A stretch of DNA of 64,000 bases from an uncultured Bacilli bacterium (GTDB lineage Bacteria; Bacillota_I; Bacilli_A; RF39; UBA660): assembly GCA_934168005.1 (NCBI GenBank), contig CAKPMN010000001.1, forward strand, positions 1 to 64,000, read 5' to 3'. Of this stretch, positions 53,426 to 62,691 are shown piece by piece. Positions within the stretch are counted from its first letter, which is position 1; each line of letters opens with the position of its first letter. The position numbers and the translations under genes were made by a program. The notes under the pieces are model-generated. The model did no database searches. It had not been told where the DNA came from and saw only the letters and a program-made list of their open reading frames with translations.

Positions 53426-55103
53426 CGCTAAATCTGTTTTAAAGCATAAATTTAGATTTATATTATCAAGTATAATTCTATCTTTATCAGTTGCTTTATT
53501 CTTATCTTTTTATAAGGTAGTTACATATGATATAGATAAAACGCATTTATCTAAATTAGATGGAGATATATTTGAGATTAAAAAAGTTAGTTATTTAAAC
53601 AATGGATCTTTTATAACCAATTTTATTGATGATTATTCAGATATTGATAATGTTGTAGGTATCAGGTATGATTATTTAGATAAAAATCAAAATAGTGATT
53701 TCTATAAAATATTTAAATTGAATACATATGTTAATGATGATTTTTTTGAAGGAGAAAAAGATGAAGAAAGAAGTCCATATTATGATATTAGATTTCCAAT
53801 AAAATTAGTTGTTAGTGATAATTATGATAATTTAATTGGAAGTAGAGTATTAAGTGATAATGAAATGGTTATAACAAGTTATATTGCAGACTTATTTATA
53901 AAATATGGAGTTTATAATTCAAATGGAAAACTTATTACTTTAAAAAATTACAATGAAATATTAAATCAAAAGTTTATTTTAAATGGCAAAGTATTAACTA
54001 TTAAAGGTATCATTAAATATGACACTAGCAAGTATGATTCGTTAAAGCAAATCGGTAATTATGATTCTGATTTATATAGTGATTTTTCAAAAGATATGGA
54101 ACGTTTCTATAATAATATTTATGTTTCTAAAAATTTTGTTAAAGAAAGTTATATAGATGTTGTTGATAATACAAATTATACTTACAAGTTAGATAATAAT
54201 AATATATCCATAGATAAATATGATTTATCAGTGTTTTATGATGGGGTTAATTATAAAAATGGTAAACTAAATGATAATGAAATTATTATAAACTTATTTT
54301 CTGTTATAGATTCTGATTCTTTTAGTCAAGAATATTCTGATTTTATTGATAAAGATCCAAGTGATGATGATATTAAAAGCTTTATAATTAATTCTATAAA
54401 AAAGTATAATGTTAGTTATAATATAGGAGATAATGTTAATATTAAAGTTTATCATGAAAGGAATTTTCCTGATGTTTTACATGATAAGATATTTAACCAA
54501 CTTAATCTAAAAGTAGCAGGATTTACTATACTTAATAATAATTATGTATCTTTAAATGTTTCAAACGCTTATAAAACTAGGCTTTTTCCTATATCTTCTA
54601 TATTGGTTAAAGAAGATAAGAATTCTTTGATAAAAAAATACCCATATGGGTCTGATTATATAGTTTATTCTTATGAATTATCTAGTATTGTTAATTGTTA
54701 TACGTTAATTAATAGTAGTAAAAACATATTGATTGCGATTTCTTCAGTATTTTTATTATTTTCTATATTATTATCTTATCGTTTTGTCAGTTTAACTATT
54801 AAGGATAATAAGAAAAAAATAGGAATATTAAGATCTCTTGGTAGTGGAAATTTTGATATATTAAAAATTTTTATGGTAGAGACATTATTTTTGGTATTAT
54901 TTACATCACTATTTACTTTTATAAATATGAATATTGTGTTTAAATTTTTAATTTATCAAAATGGTGATATAGGTATTTTTAATATATATTTTTATGATTA
55001 TTTATTAATTATTTTACTTAGTAGTATAGTTTATTTTCTTTCTACTTATTTAAGCTTTTTAAAAATGCTTAAATCAAAAATTATAGAATTAATTTATAGG
55101 TGA
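52710..55103 (+). CDS. ABC transporter, ATPase-permease (FtsX/MacB-type) fusion
   Basis: 797 residues. N-terminal ATPase (1-220): Walker A GQSGSGKTT, Q-loop FIFQDFNL, signature LSGGERQR, Walker B ILADEVTANLD (Val instead of Pro after the catalytic Glu), H-loop THNNE. Then a helix (about 247-268), a large extracytoplasmic domain (about 270-665) and three helices (about 670-692, 718-740, 765-785), the MacB/LolCDE topology. The ATPase half is almost identical to that of the next gene, while the permease halves are unrelated in detail. The family uses ATP for mechanotransmission: peptide resistance, lipoprotein release or export. Confidence 0.9.
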   Translation: MLEIENVNKSYLKQENVLKNISLSFDKGLVCILGQSGSGKTTLLNVLGMLDKAEGSIYVDGLDINKLKDKELDYYRNTYVGFIFQDFNLIEDFTVYENIVLPLKLQGKKIDNELIDNYLKRLGIYELRYRKPNELSGGERQRVAILRAVVKDPKIILADEVTANLDSKTGLEVMNLLKEISKDRLVILVTHNNEYASKYADRIIKIEDGYVDNDLLKHEDNTYKTVKSKLPFLYAFKLGAKSVLKHKFRFILSSIILSLSVALFLSFYKVVTYDIDKTHLSKLDGDIFEIKKVSYLNNGSFITNFIDDYSDIDNVVGIRYDYLDKNQNSDFYKIFKLNTYVNDDFFEGEKDEERSPYYDIRFPIKLVVSDNYDNLIGSRVLSDNEMVITSYIADLFIKYGVYNSNGKLITLKNYNEILNQKFILNGKVLTIKGIIKYDTSKYDSLKQIGNYDSDLYSDFSKDMERFYNNIYVSKNFVKESYIDVVDNTNYTYKLDNNNISIDKYDLSVFYDGVNYKNGKLNDNEIIINLFSVIDSDSFSQEYSDFIDKDPSDDDIKSFIINSIKKYNVSYNIGDNVNIKVYHERNFPDVLHDKIFNQLNLKVAGFTILNNNYVSLNVSNAYKTRLFPISSILVKEDKNSLIKKYPYGSDYIVYSYELSSIVNCYTLINSSKNILIAISSVFLLFSILLSYRFVSLTIKDNKKKIGILRSLGSGNFDILKIFMVETLFLVLFTSLFTFINMNIVFKFLIYQNGDIGIFNIYFYDYLLIILLSSIVYFLSTYLSFLKMLKSKIIELIYR

Positions 55104-55106
55104 TTT

Positions 55107-55822
55107 ATGTTAGAGATAGAAAATATTAATAAAAGTTATTTAAAACAAGAAAATGTTTTAAAAAATATAAGTTTGAGTTTTGATAAAGGATTAGTTTGTA
55201 TACTTGGACAATCTGGATCAGGTAAAACTACTTTACTTAATGTACTTGGTATGCTTGATAAGGCGGAAGGTAGTATTTATGTAGATGGACTTGATATAAA
55301 TAAATTAAAAGATAAAGAGTTAGATTACTATAGAAATACTTATGTAGGATTTATATTTCAAGATTTTAATTTAATAGAAGATTTTACAGTATATGAAAAT
55401 ATAGTTTTACCATTAAAATTACAAGGTAAAAAAATAGATAATGAATTAATAGATAATTATTTAAAAAGATTAGGAATATATGAATTAAGATATAGAAAGC
55501 CTAATGAATTATCAGGAGGGGAAAGGCAGAGAGTAGCGATACTTAGAGCAGTAGTAAAAGATCCAAAAATAATATTAGCTGATGAGGTAACAGCTAATCT
55601 AGATAGTAAAACAGGATTAGAAGTAATGAACTTATTAAAAGAAATAAGTAAGGATAGATTAGTAATATTAGTAACACATAACAATGAATATGCCTCTAAA
55701 TATGCGGATAGAATAATAAAAATAGAAGATGGATATGTAAATAATGATTTATTAAAGCATGAAGATAATACATATAAAACAGTCAAAAGTAAATTGCCTT
55801 TCTTATATGCTTTTAAATTAGG
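55107..55822 (+). repeat. Near-identical 716-base ATPase repeat, copy 2
   Basis: Second copy of the repeat described for 52710-53425. Confidence 0.9.
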
Positions 55823-57068
55823 AATTAAAATGTTTTTATCAAAATTTAAATTATATTTTTCCTTTACTTTTTTGTTTGTATTTTGTCTTTTACTTATGAA
55901 TGCCACTTTAGCAGTTATTAATTTTAATAAATATGATCAGATGTTTTATTCTTCTAAAAGTCCTTATTTAATGAAGAGAGTAGATAAATACAATAATTAC
56001 CTTCCAATCAGTTATTCTAATAAATATAACGTTTTATATACGAATGGTGTCGATAATATAGTTGTTATGAATGGATTTAAATATGATTATATTGGGACTT
56101 ATCCAGAAAATATAAATGAAGTAATGGTATCTAAAAGTTTAGTTGGTAAAAATGTTCTTCCTTTAGAAAATATAAAAGTAACTGGTGTTGTGCTAGATAA
56201 TTTGGATAATATTTATGTATTAGATGGACTTGTTCCAAGTTTAAAAAGTTATAAAGTAGATGGTTTAATAGAGTCAAATAAATACATTTTTAAACTAAAT
56301 AAAAAGATAATAAGTGATATTGATATAGGAAGCTACTATATTAAAGATGGAGTAAAAGTTAAACTTAATAATAATGAAGCTATAATTAGTAATAGTATAG
56401 AAAATGCAGAAGAAATGATTGGAAAAACAATATCTCTTTATGTGTATAAAGAATTAGATGTCTATTATTCTGGTATAGATAGAACACCAGACAAAGTGTT
56501 TAATGATATTAAAATAGTTGGAGTAGGAGATAATAATATATTTAGCAGTGATTTACTTAAGGATTACTATAAATATACTTACACTATAGATGGCATTTAT
56601 TTAAATAATAAAACTGATGTGTATGATTTTTATGATAAAGGTTATATTTCTTTAGAAAATTATGATAAGAATTTAGAATTATTTAAAAATATTGAAGATA
56701 TTAAATTAGCTACTATAGCGATTTTTATAGTATTAACTTTGGTTTTGTTTGGACTTATTGTTTATTTTGTTCCATATATTATTAGAACCAATAAAAAGAA
56801 TATAGCTATTTTAAAGAGTTTAGGTACAAGTAACGCTGATATTAATAAAATTTTGTTTGCGGAATTATTTGTGTTTTGTTTGAATATAGCTTTATTTAGT
56901 TATTTATTATTTAAATTAAGTTTATATTTATTCAAGTTAAAAAATAATTTTATATATTTATCTAATAGTTATTATATTATTTTTATTACTTTAATTTTAA
57001 TATTAATTTTAGTTAGAATATTACTATTAAAATATGAAAAGATGAGTATAAGAAGTTTATTAGATTAG
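55107..57068 (+). CDS. ABC transporter, ATPase-permease fusion (paralogue)
   Basis: 653 residues. Residues 1-238 match the upstream protein with only two amino-acid differences seen (Val/Ile at 7 and Asp/Asn in the segment just after EDGYV). The permease part is shorter: helix about 247-268, extracytoplasmic domain about 270-535, helices about 540-562, 585-610 and 622-645. The gene follows 3 bases after its paralogue, so the two fusions probably pair as a heterodimer of the FtsX-like type. Confidence 0.9.
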   Translation: MLEIENINKSYLKQENVLKNISLSFDKGLVCILGQSGSGKTTLLNVLGMLDKAEGSIYVDGLDINKLKDKELDYYRNTYVGFIFQDFNLIEDFTVYENIVLPLKLQGKKIDNELIDNYLKRLGIYELRYRKPNELSGGERQRVAILRAVVKDPKIILADEVTANLDSKTGLEVMNLLKEISKDRLVILVTHNNEYASKYADRIIKIEDGYVNNDLLKHEDNTYKTVKSKLPFLYAFKLGIKMFLSKFKLYFSFTFLFVFCLLLMNATLAVINFNKYDQMFYSSKSPYLMKRVDKYNNYLPISYSNKYNVLYTNGVDNIVVMNGFKYDYIGTYPENINEVMVSKSLVGKNVLPLENIKVTGVVLDNLDNIYVLDGLVPSLKSYKVDGLIESNKYIFKLNKKIISDIDIGSYYIKDGVKVKLNNNEAIISNSIENAEEMIGKTISLYVYKELDVYYSGIDRTPDKVFNDIKIVGVGDNNIFSSDLLKDYYKYTYTIDGIYLNNKTDVYDFYDKGYISLENYDKNLELFKNIEDIKLATIAIFIVLTLVLFGLIVYFVPYIIRTNKKNIAILKSLGTSNADINKILFAELFVFCLNIALFSYLLFKLSLYLFKLKNNFIYLSNSYYIIFITLILILILVRILLLKYEKMSIRSLLD

Positions 57069-57072
57069 TAAG

Positions 57073-57114
57073 TAGTAAAGTAATCTTTACTATTTTTCTA
57101 TTATTTGATATAAT
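57073..57114 (+). terminator. Terminator after the ABC pair, followed by a promoter -10
   Basis: An 8-bp stem (TAGTAAAG / CTTTACTA, 57073-57092), TAAT loop and five T residues; then TGA-TATAAT (57106-57114), the extended -10 of the RNase J-like gene. Confidence 0.7.
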
Positions 57115-57153
57115 TATTTAGTCATAAAAATTTATATGGAAAGGAGGAAATGT

Positions 57154-58797
57154 ATGAAAATTAAGATATTTGCGTTAGGTGGATTAAATGAACGTGGAAA
57201 AAACATGTATGTAGTTGAAGTAGAAGATGAAATATATGTATTAGATGCCGGATTAAAATATCCTGATGATAAGATGCTTGGAATTGATTATATTATTCCT
57301 AACTTTGACTATTTAAAGGAAAACATTAAAAGAGTTAAAGGTATTTTTGTTACTCATGGACATGATGAACAAATGGGAGCTTTATCTGATATAGTATCAG
57401 AGATTCCAAATATTCCAATCTATGCAACTGAATTTACTATGGCTTTAATTCAAAATGAATTAGATGAAGATAAATGTAAAGCTTCTAATCTACATGTTAT
57501 TGAACCATATAAAGCTATTAAATTTAAACATGCAAATGTATTTCCAGTATCACTTACTCATTCAATTCCAGGTAATGTAGGATTTGTAATCAACACTCGT
57601 GATGGAGCTATTGTTTATACAGGAAACTTTGTATTTGACCAAAAAATGCTTGGACCTTATAAAACAGATATAGGGAAACTTGCTTATGTTGGTAAAAAAG
57701 GTGTTTTATGCTTAATGAGTGAATCTTTATATGCAGAAAAGCAAGGATATACTTCACCTAACAATCGTATTTATAGTATTGTACGTGACGCGATAAGTGG
57801 AAATGATGGAAGAATATTGTTTAATATCTTTGATTCACAGTTCTATCGTTTACAAGAAGTTTTAACTGAAATTAACAAAACTGATAGAAATATAGTTATA
57901 TTAGGTAAGAGACTTGAAAATGCTATAAATAAAGCTATTCATGAAAAATACTTAGATTTTGATATTAAGAAAATAAAAGGTCTTAAGAATGTAAACGATG
58001 AAGGTATAATTATATTAATATCTGATGAACGTGAAAAGCCTTTTTCTAATATTAATAGAATTATTAAAGGTTATGATAAATTTATTCAAATCCACGATAC
58101 TGATACTGTAGTTTTTGCTTCTCCTGTATATGAGGGAATGGAATTAAGAGCAACTAAAGTATATGACGAGGTTGCTAAAATAGGATCCAATTTAATAATA
58201 GTTCCAACAAAGAAGTATTTATCAAATCATGCTTCTAGTGAAGATTTGATGATGATGATAAACTTAATGGAACCTAAATATTATTTCCCTGTAATAGGAG
58301 AATATCGTCATCAAGTTGAAAATAAAAAAGCTGCTTTAAAAGTTGGAATGAAGGAAGACAATATTTTACTTAGACTTAATGGACAAGTTACAGTATTTAA
58401 TAATGGTAAATTAGAAGAAACTAATGAAATTGTTAAGACTGATGAAATATTAGTTGATGGTAAAAATGCTCATGATGTTTCTGAGGTTGTTGTAAAAGAT
58501 AGGGAAATGCTTAGTGATAATGGTATTGTTATTGTATCAGCTACAGTAGATCACACTACTAAAAAACTAGTATGTGGACCTGAAATTAATAATAAGGGTT
58601 TCCTTTATATGAAAGAAAATATTGATGTTTTAAATGAAGCAACTAAAATAGCTCGTGATGTAATATTAGAAAATACAAAGCAAAATTTTGTTGATTTTAA
58701 CAAAGTTAAAATGGGTATTCGTGATAAATTAGGTAAATATTTTTATAAAGAAACTGAATGTAAGCCTATGATTTTAGTTGTTATAAGTGAAATATAG
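57154..58797 (+). CDS. RNase J-family protein with degenerate metal site (RNase J2-like)
   Basis: 547 residues with metallo-beta-lactamase, beta-CASP and C-terminal domains as in RNase J. The catalytic motif HxHxDH reads H68-G-H70-D-E72-Q73, so Asp and the last His are replaced; the ligand equivalent to D164 is N158 (TGNFVFDQ), and the late GEYR motif lacks its preceding His (VIGEYR instead of VHGEYR); SGHAS is SNHAS. H136 (THSIP) is kept. With several ligands lost, nuclease activity is unlikely. In Bacillus and Staphylococcus, RNase J2 pairs with active J1; this protein may play that partner role. ATG 57154 follows aaggagg; an upstream ATG overlaps that site. Confidence 0.85.
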   Translation: MKIKIFALGGLNERGKNMYVVEVEDEIYVLDAGLKYPDDKMLGIDYIIPNFDYLKENIKRVKGIFVTHGHDEQMGALSDIVSEIPNIPIYATEFTMALIQNELDEDKCKASNLHVIEPYKAIKFKHANVFPVSLTHSIPGNVGFVINTRDGAIVYTGNFVFDQKMLGPYKTDIGKLAYVGKKGVLCLMSESLYAEKQGYTSPNNRIYSIVRDAISGNDGRILFNIFDSQFYRLQEVLTEINKTDRNIVILGKRLENAINKAIHEKYLDFDIKKIKGLKNVNDEGIIILISDEREKPFSNINRIIKGYDKFIQIHDTDTVVFASPVYEGMELRATKVYDEVAKIGSNLIIVPTKKYLSNHASSEDLMMMINLMEPKYYFPVIGEYRHQVENKKAALKVGMKEDNILLRLNGQVTVFNNGKLEETNEIVKTDEILVDGKNAHDVSEVVVKDREMLSDNGIVIVSATVDHTTKKLVCGPEINNKGFLYMKENIDVLNEATKIARDVILENTKQNFVDFNKVKMGIRDKLGKYFYKETECKPMILVVISEI

Positions 58798-58821
58798 TAG
58801 AATTTGTATTCTACTTTTTTT
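58796..58821 (+). terminator. Terminator of the RNase J-like gene
   Basis: An 8-bp stem (AGTAGAAT / ATTCTACT), TTGT loop and seven T residues. Confidence 0.85.
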
Positions 58822-58822
58822 C

Positions 58823-59060
58823 ATATAAATTACATATTATTTTCACAAATGAAGTTTATACTGAATATAGAAATGAAGGTGATAGATGATAAAAAAAGTT
58901 GAAACAGACTAATTAAAATGGAATATAAAGAATTTAAATACACTCCTTACTATACTTTAAATAAATACCTAAAACTAAAAGTACGTGATTACGTACTTTT
59001 TAATTACTTTAAAAATTGTAAAAATATATATTAGTGTGTTATAATAGTTTTGGTGATGAT
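58823..59060 (+). other. Intergenic stretch with a mini-ORF, terminator and promoter
   Basis: A well-placed ribosome binding site (gaaggtgat) precedes ATG 58886 and an eight-codon frame (MIKKVETD, stop at 58910-58912). A terminator-like hairpin follows at 58977-59001 (AAAAGTACGT / ACGTACTTTT, T tract). This could be a small RNA or the remnant of a lost gene. A promoter (TTGTAA at 59016-59021, 18-base spacer, TATAAT at 59040-59045) drives the LCP gene. Confidence 0.45.
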
Positions 59061-60518
59061 ATGAAAAAGAGAACACATTCTAAAAAAATGAAGAAAGTTA
59101 TGGGAGTTATTGGACCTATTATTGCTATCTTATTAACTTTCTGTTTTTTATTTTTATTAGTAAGAATTATGGGAATGAATATTATTCCTGATAAATATTT
59201 AATTTTAATAGGAGTGGTAGCACTAATAATCTTTTTATTTGATGTATTTTTACTTATACCTAAAGTAAAATGGCAAATTAAAATATTTTTTAGTGTACTT
59301 TCTATACCAATAATAGCGTTATCTATATTTGGTATACTTAAAGTAAATGATACTATAGACTTCTTTAAAAAAATAGGTGCGATTGATTATGAGGTTGAAC
59401 AATATTATGTATTAGTCTTAAAAAATAGCGCTTATAAAGATATTAGTGATATAGCGAGTAAAAAGATTGGCGTATATCCAAATTCATCTGACACTTATAA
59501 ACTAGCTAATAGTAAACTAGATGAAAAGGTTAAAACTTCTAAGGTTGAATATACTGACATGCTTAAATTAGCTAATGATCTATTAAATAAAAAGATTGAT
59601 GCTTTATTGATAAGTGATGCTTATAAATCTGCAATAGAAGAAGAAAATGATGCATTCTTATCAAAGGTAAAAACTTTATATACAATAGAAGTTAAAACCG
59701 AATTGGATAATATTGGAAAAGATGCAAAAGTAACAAAAGAACCTTTCAATATATATATTAGTGGTATTGATACATATGGAGTTATATCAACTCGTTCTCG
59801 TAGTGATGTTAATATGATAATGACTATTAATCCTACAACTAATGAAATATTACTTACTAATATTCCAAGAGACTATTATGTACAATTACATGGAACAACA
59901 GGTCTTAAAGATAAATTAACTCATGCTGGTGTATATGGAATCAATAAATCTATTCAGACTATTGAAGATTTAATGGATATAGATATTAATTATTATGTTC
60001 GTGTTAACTTTAATACTTTAATTAAAGTTGTTGATACAATAGGTGGAATTGAAATAGATTCTGATAAAGCATTTACACCTTATACAGATCCTTCTTGTCC
60101 TATTAAAAAAGGAATTAATAAGTTAGATGGTAAATGTGCACTTGCATTTTCTCGTGAAAGACATGCATATTTAGAAGGTGATAGACATCGTGGTCAAAAT
60201 CAACAACAAGTTATTACTAAAATAATTGAAAAAATGACAGAAAGTTCTACTTTAATTAGTAAATATAGTAGTATATTGAATACTTTAGAAGGTAGTTTCC
60301 AAACAAGTTTATCTACTGATGAAATATATGCTTTAATTAAGATGCAACTTAATGATATGCCTCATTGGAATATCACTTCACAAGCAGTTGATGGAACTGG
60401 TTCTATGTCATATACTCATAGTTATCCAAATCAAAAACTTTATGTTATGATTCCAAAAGAATCTACTCTTACTGAAGCAAAAAACAACATTCAAAATATT
60501 ATTAATAAATCAAATTAG
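59061..60518 (+). CDS. LytR-CpsA-Psr (LCP) family wall-polymer transferase with extra domain
   Basis: 485 residues. Three hydrophobic segments (about 20-42, 52-68, 76-96), then an inserted ~100-residue domain resembling half of a periplasmic binding protein (YYVLVLKNSAYKDISDIASKKIGV..., about 115-215), then the LCP domain (about 235-400) with GIDTYG, TRSRSDVNMIMTINP, NIPRDYYV and the RHRGQNQQQVI segment. LCP enzymes attach teichoic acid or capsule chains to peptidoglycan. ATG 59061 follows ggtgatg; an earlier in-frame start lies upstream of the promoter -10. Confidence 0.92.
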   Translation: MKKRTHSKKMKKVMGVIGPIIAILLTFCFLFLLVRIMGMNIIPDKYLILIGVVALIIFLFDVFLLIPKVKWQIKIFFSVLSIPIIALSIFGILKVNDTIDFFKKIGAIDYEVEQYYVLVLKNSAYKDISDIASKKIGVYPNSSDTYKLANSKLDEKVKTSKVEYTDMLKLANDLLNKKIDALLISDAYKSAIEEENDAFLSKVKTLYTIEVKTELDNIGKDAKVTKEPFNIYISGIDTYGVISTRSRSDVNMIMTINPTTNEILLTNIPRDYYVQLHGTTGLKDKLTHAGVYGINKSIQTIEDLMDIDINYYVRVNFNTLIKVVDTIGGIEIDSDKAFTPYTDPSCPIKKGINKLDGKCALAFSRERHAYLEGDRHRGQNQQQVITKIIEKMTESSTLISKYSSILNTLEGSFQTSLSTDEIYALIKMQLNDMPHWNITSQAVDGTGSMSYTHSYPNQKLYVMIPKESTLTEAKNNIQNIINKSN

Positions 60519-60561
60519 CATAATTTAACAAACATATTTATATAGTTTTATAGGAGGATTT

Positions 60562-61776
60562 ATGAAAAAGTTTTTAAATAATTATAAAAGTAGTTTAATA
60601 TTACTTTTAAGTGTAATAGTAGGAGGAATAATAGGGGTTATATTTAAGGAAGATGCAAAAGTATTACAACCATTAGGTGATATATTCTTAAATTTACTTT
60701 TTGTGGCGATTGTACCACTTATATTTGTAACAATAACATCTTCTCTTACTAAAAAGAGTGAAAAAGGCCATTTTAGAAAAGTAGTTTCAAGAATATTTTT
60801 ATCTTTTGTTATTACTTCATTAGTTGCGGTTATAATAGGTTGCGTAGCTACTAAGTTATTCCCATTTGTGGATTCATCAAGTGTTGAGATACTTGAGGGT
60901 GCTAAAGTTGATACTGATTTAAATATATTACAAAGAACTGCTTCTTTATTAACTACGAGTGATTTTTACTTATTATTAAGCCGTGATAATATTGTTGCTT
61001 TACTTATTTTCTCTATATTATTTGGACTTTCAATTCGTAAAATGGGAGATGATGGTAAAGTATTAGTAGATATACTAAATGCTTTATCTAAGGCTATTAA
61101 TAATTTCATTACTATAATTATGTATTATGCTCCTATAGGTATTGCTTGTTATTTTGCAAGTTTAGTTGGAACTTTTGGGGATTCAATAACTAAAGGATAT
61201 TTAACTACATTTTTACTTTATTTAGCTGTTAGTGTATTTATGTATTTTATTGTTTACACTATTTATGCTTATTTATCTGGCGGAAAAGCTGGTGTAAAAG
61301 CATATTATAAAAATATAATGCCTACAACAGTAACTGCTTTATCTACTTGTTCATCAGCAGCTTCTATTCCAGTTAATACTCAAGTAGCTAAAAAAATAGG
61401 TGTTAGTGAAGAGGTTGCTGATATGGCTATTCCTCTTGGAACAACATTTCATAAAGACGGTTCTATAATTGGTAGTGTATTTAAAATTATGTTTTTAACT
61501 TATTTATTTGGACTTGATGTATCAATAGGCAAATTGATATTTGTATCACTTGTTGCGACTTTACTTGTTACAGCGGTTCCAATTGGTGGAGGAACTATAT
61601 CTGAGGCGTTTATTTTATCATTAATTGGTGCTCCTCTAACAGCTCTTCCAATGCTTACTATAGTTGCGACTATTATAGATGCTCCTGCGACTGTTCTTAA
61701 TGTAGTAGGCGATACAACTGTTTGTATGATGTCATCTCGTATGATTTATGGTAAAAAGTGGATAAAAAAGGCTTAA
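60562..61776 (+). CDS. Dicarboxylate/amino acid:cation symporter (DAACS, GltP/SstT-type)
   Basis: 404 residues, about 8 helices plus two re-entrant hairpins. The serine-rich hairpin TCSSAASIPVNTQ, the FHKDGSIIG motif (NMDGT-like position), and the later PIGGGTISEAFIL and DAPATVLNVVGD segments are typical. Substrate likely glutamate, aspartate, serine or a dicarboxylate with sodium or proton; specificity cannot be read. Good aggagga site; the gene has no own promoter that I can see, so it may be read from the LCP promoter. Confidence 0.92.
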   Translation: MKKFLNNYKSSLILLLSVIVGGIIGVIFKEDAKVLQPLGDIFLNLLFVAIVPLIFVTITSSLTKKSEKGHFRKVVSRIFLSFVITSLVAVIIGCVATKLFPFVDSSSVEILEGAKVDTDLNILQRTASLLTTSDFYLLLSRDNIVALLIFSILFGLSIRKMGDDGKVLVDILNALSKAINNFITIIMYYAPIGIACYFASLVGTFGDSITKGYLTTFLLYLAVSVFMYFIVYTIYAYLSGGKAGVKAYYKNIMPTTVTALSTCSSAASIPVNTQVAKKIGVSEEVADMAIPLGTTFHKDGSIIGSVFKIMFLTYLFGLDVSIGKLIFVSLVATLLVTAVPIGGGTISEAFILSLIGAPLTALPMLTIVATIIDAPATVLNVVGDTTVCMMSSRMIYGKKWIKKA

Positions 61777-61799
61777 AAAGCCTTTTTTTGTGGTACAAT
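61764..61799 (+). terminator. Terminator of the symporter gene fused to the next promoter
   Basis: A 10-bp stem (AAAAAGGCTT / AAGCCTTTTT) overlapping the stop codon with a T tract, followed at once by TGG-TACAAT (61791-61799), the extended -10 of the next gene. Confidence 0.8.
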
Positions 61800-61815
61800 A
61801 GGACCTGGTGATTTT

Positions 61816-62691
61816 ATGGAAGAACAGATTTTAGATATGCTTTATGATGTTTTATCTGAACATTCAGAATATTTAAGACAAACAAGATCGTTGTTAAGTG
61901 AGCAAGAAAGAATAAAAAAGGTATATGAATACATAAATAATTATCCATTCTTAAAGAAAAAAAGAGTTGTTAAAAAATTTATGTCTGAATTTGATAAAGG
62001 TACTGCTTCTTATAAAATGTTAGATGAAGTAGAAGATTTAATTAAAAAGATTAATTTTTCTTTATATGATAAGGAACCATCTATTCAAGATTTTAAGATA
62101 GACTCTATAGATGAATCAGTAATGGATGTTTTAAAAGAAGGAAGAGAATATTTAAAACTAATTGTTGATACTTGTAACAAGTTATTGGAAAATAAAGAAG
62201 ATTTATTAAATTTTGAAAAATATAGCCGATGTTACTTAGTATTTTTTACAAACGATGATATAGTAAATAAATATAAAGATTTGTTTTCCTCTTTAGTTTT
62301 ACATTTTGCTTCTACTCAAGAAAAAGAATTTAAAATATTAAATGATAGAAAACAAGAATTAACCGCACCTATTTCTATTATATCTATTCCTAGTGTAAAA
62401 CCTTTTAAACGTGATGGTAAAAATACAAGTTATAATTGTACTTTTATAGATGTATCAGAAAAAGCTAAATACTTTAGAAAATTAATTTTGGTAGATGAAG
62501 AGTTAGCTATGTCATTAATGTTAAGTGAAAAAGAGATAATATTATCTAGAATTGTGTATGACATATCTTTAGATTTAGAAGTTGCTTTTGAACTTGAAAG
62601 TAGTGAAGATATAGCTTTATTAACTAAGGAAAGAGAAAATATTTTATCTATTTTAAATGGGGGTGAGAAGATATGGCAGAAGTTAAAATAA
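61816..62691 (+). CDS. Hypothetical protein, paired with the next gene
   Basis: 291 residues, cytosolic, largely helical and highly charged (E, K, D, S). The centre (LTAPISIISIPSVKPFKR) and the C-terminal region (YDISLDLEVAFELES) look like a small beta element between helices. I do not recognise the family. It overlaps the next start by 19 bases, so the two proteins are made together. Confidence 0.75.
   Translation: MEEQILDMLYDVLSEHSEYLRQTRSLLSEQERIKKVYEYINNYPFLKKKRVVKKFMSEFDKGTASYKMLDEVEDLIKKINFSLYDKEPSIQDFKIDSIDESVMDVLKEGREYLKLIVDTCNKLLENKEDLLNFEKYSRCYLVFFTNDDIVNKYKDLFSSLVLHFASTQEKEFKILNDRKQELTAPISIISIPSVKPFKRDGKNTSYNCTFIDVSEKAKYFRKLILVDEELAMSLMLSEKEIILSRIVYDISLDLEVAFELESSEDIALLTKERENILSILNGGEKIWQKLK

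Noticed and set aside
52710..57068. Composite transposon around the ABC pair
   Set aside because: The direct repeats are coding ATPase domains, not insertion sequences; no transposase or terminal inverted repeats were seen.
58918..59034. 38-codon ORF MEYKEFKYTPYY...
   Set aside because: No ribosome binding site, and it reads through the terminator hairpin and the -35 region of the LCP promoter.
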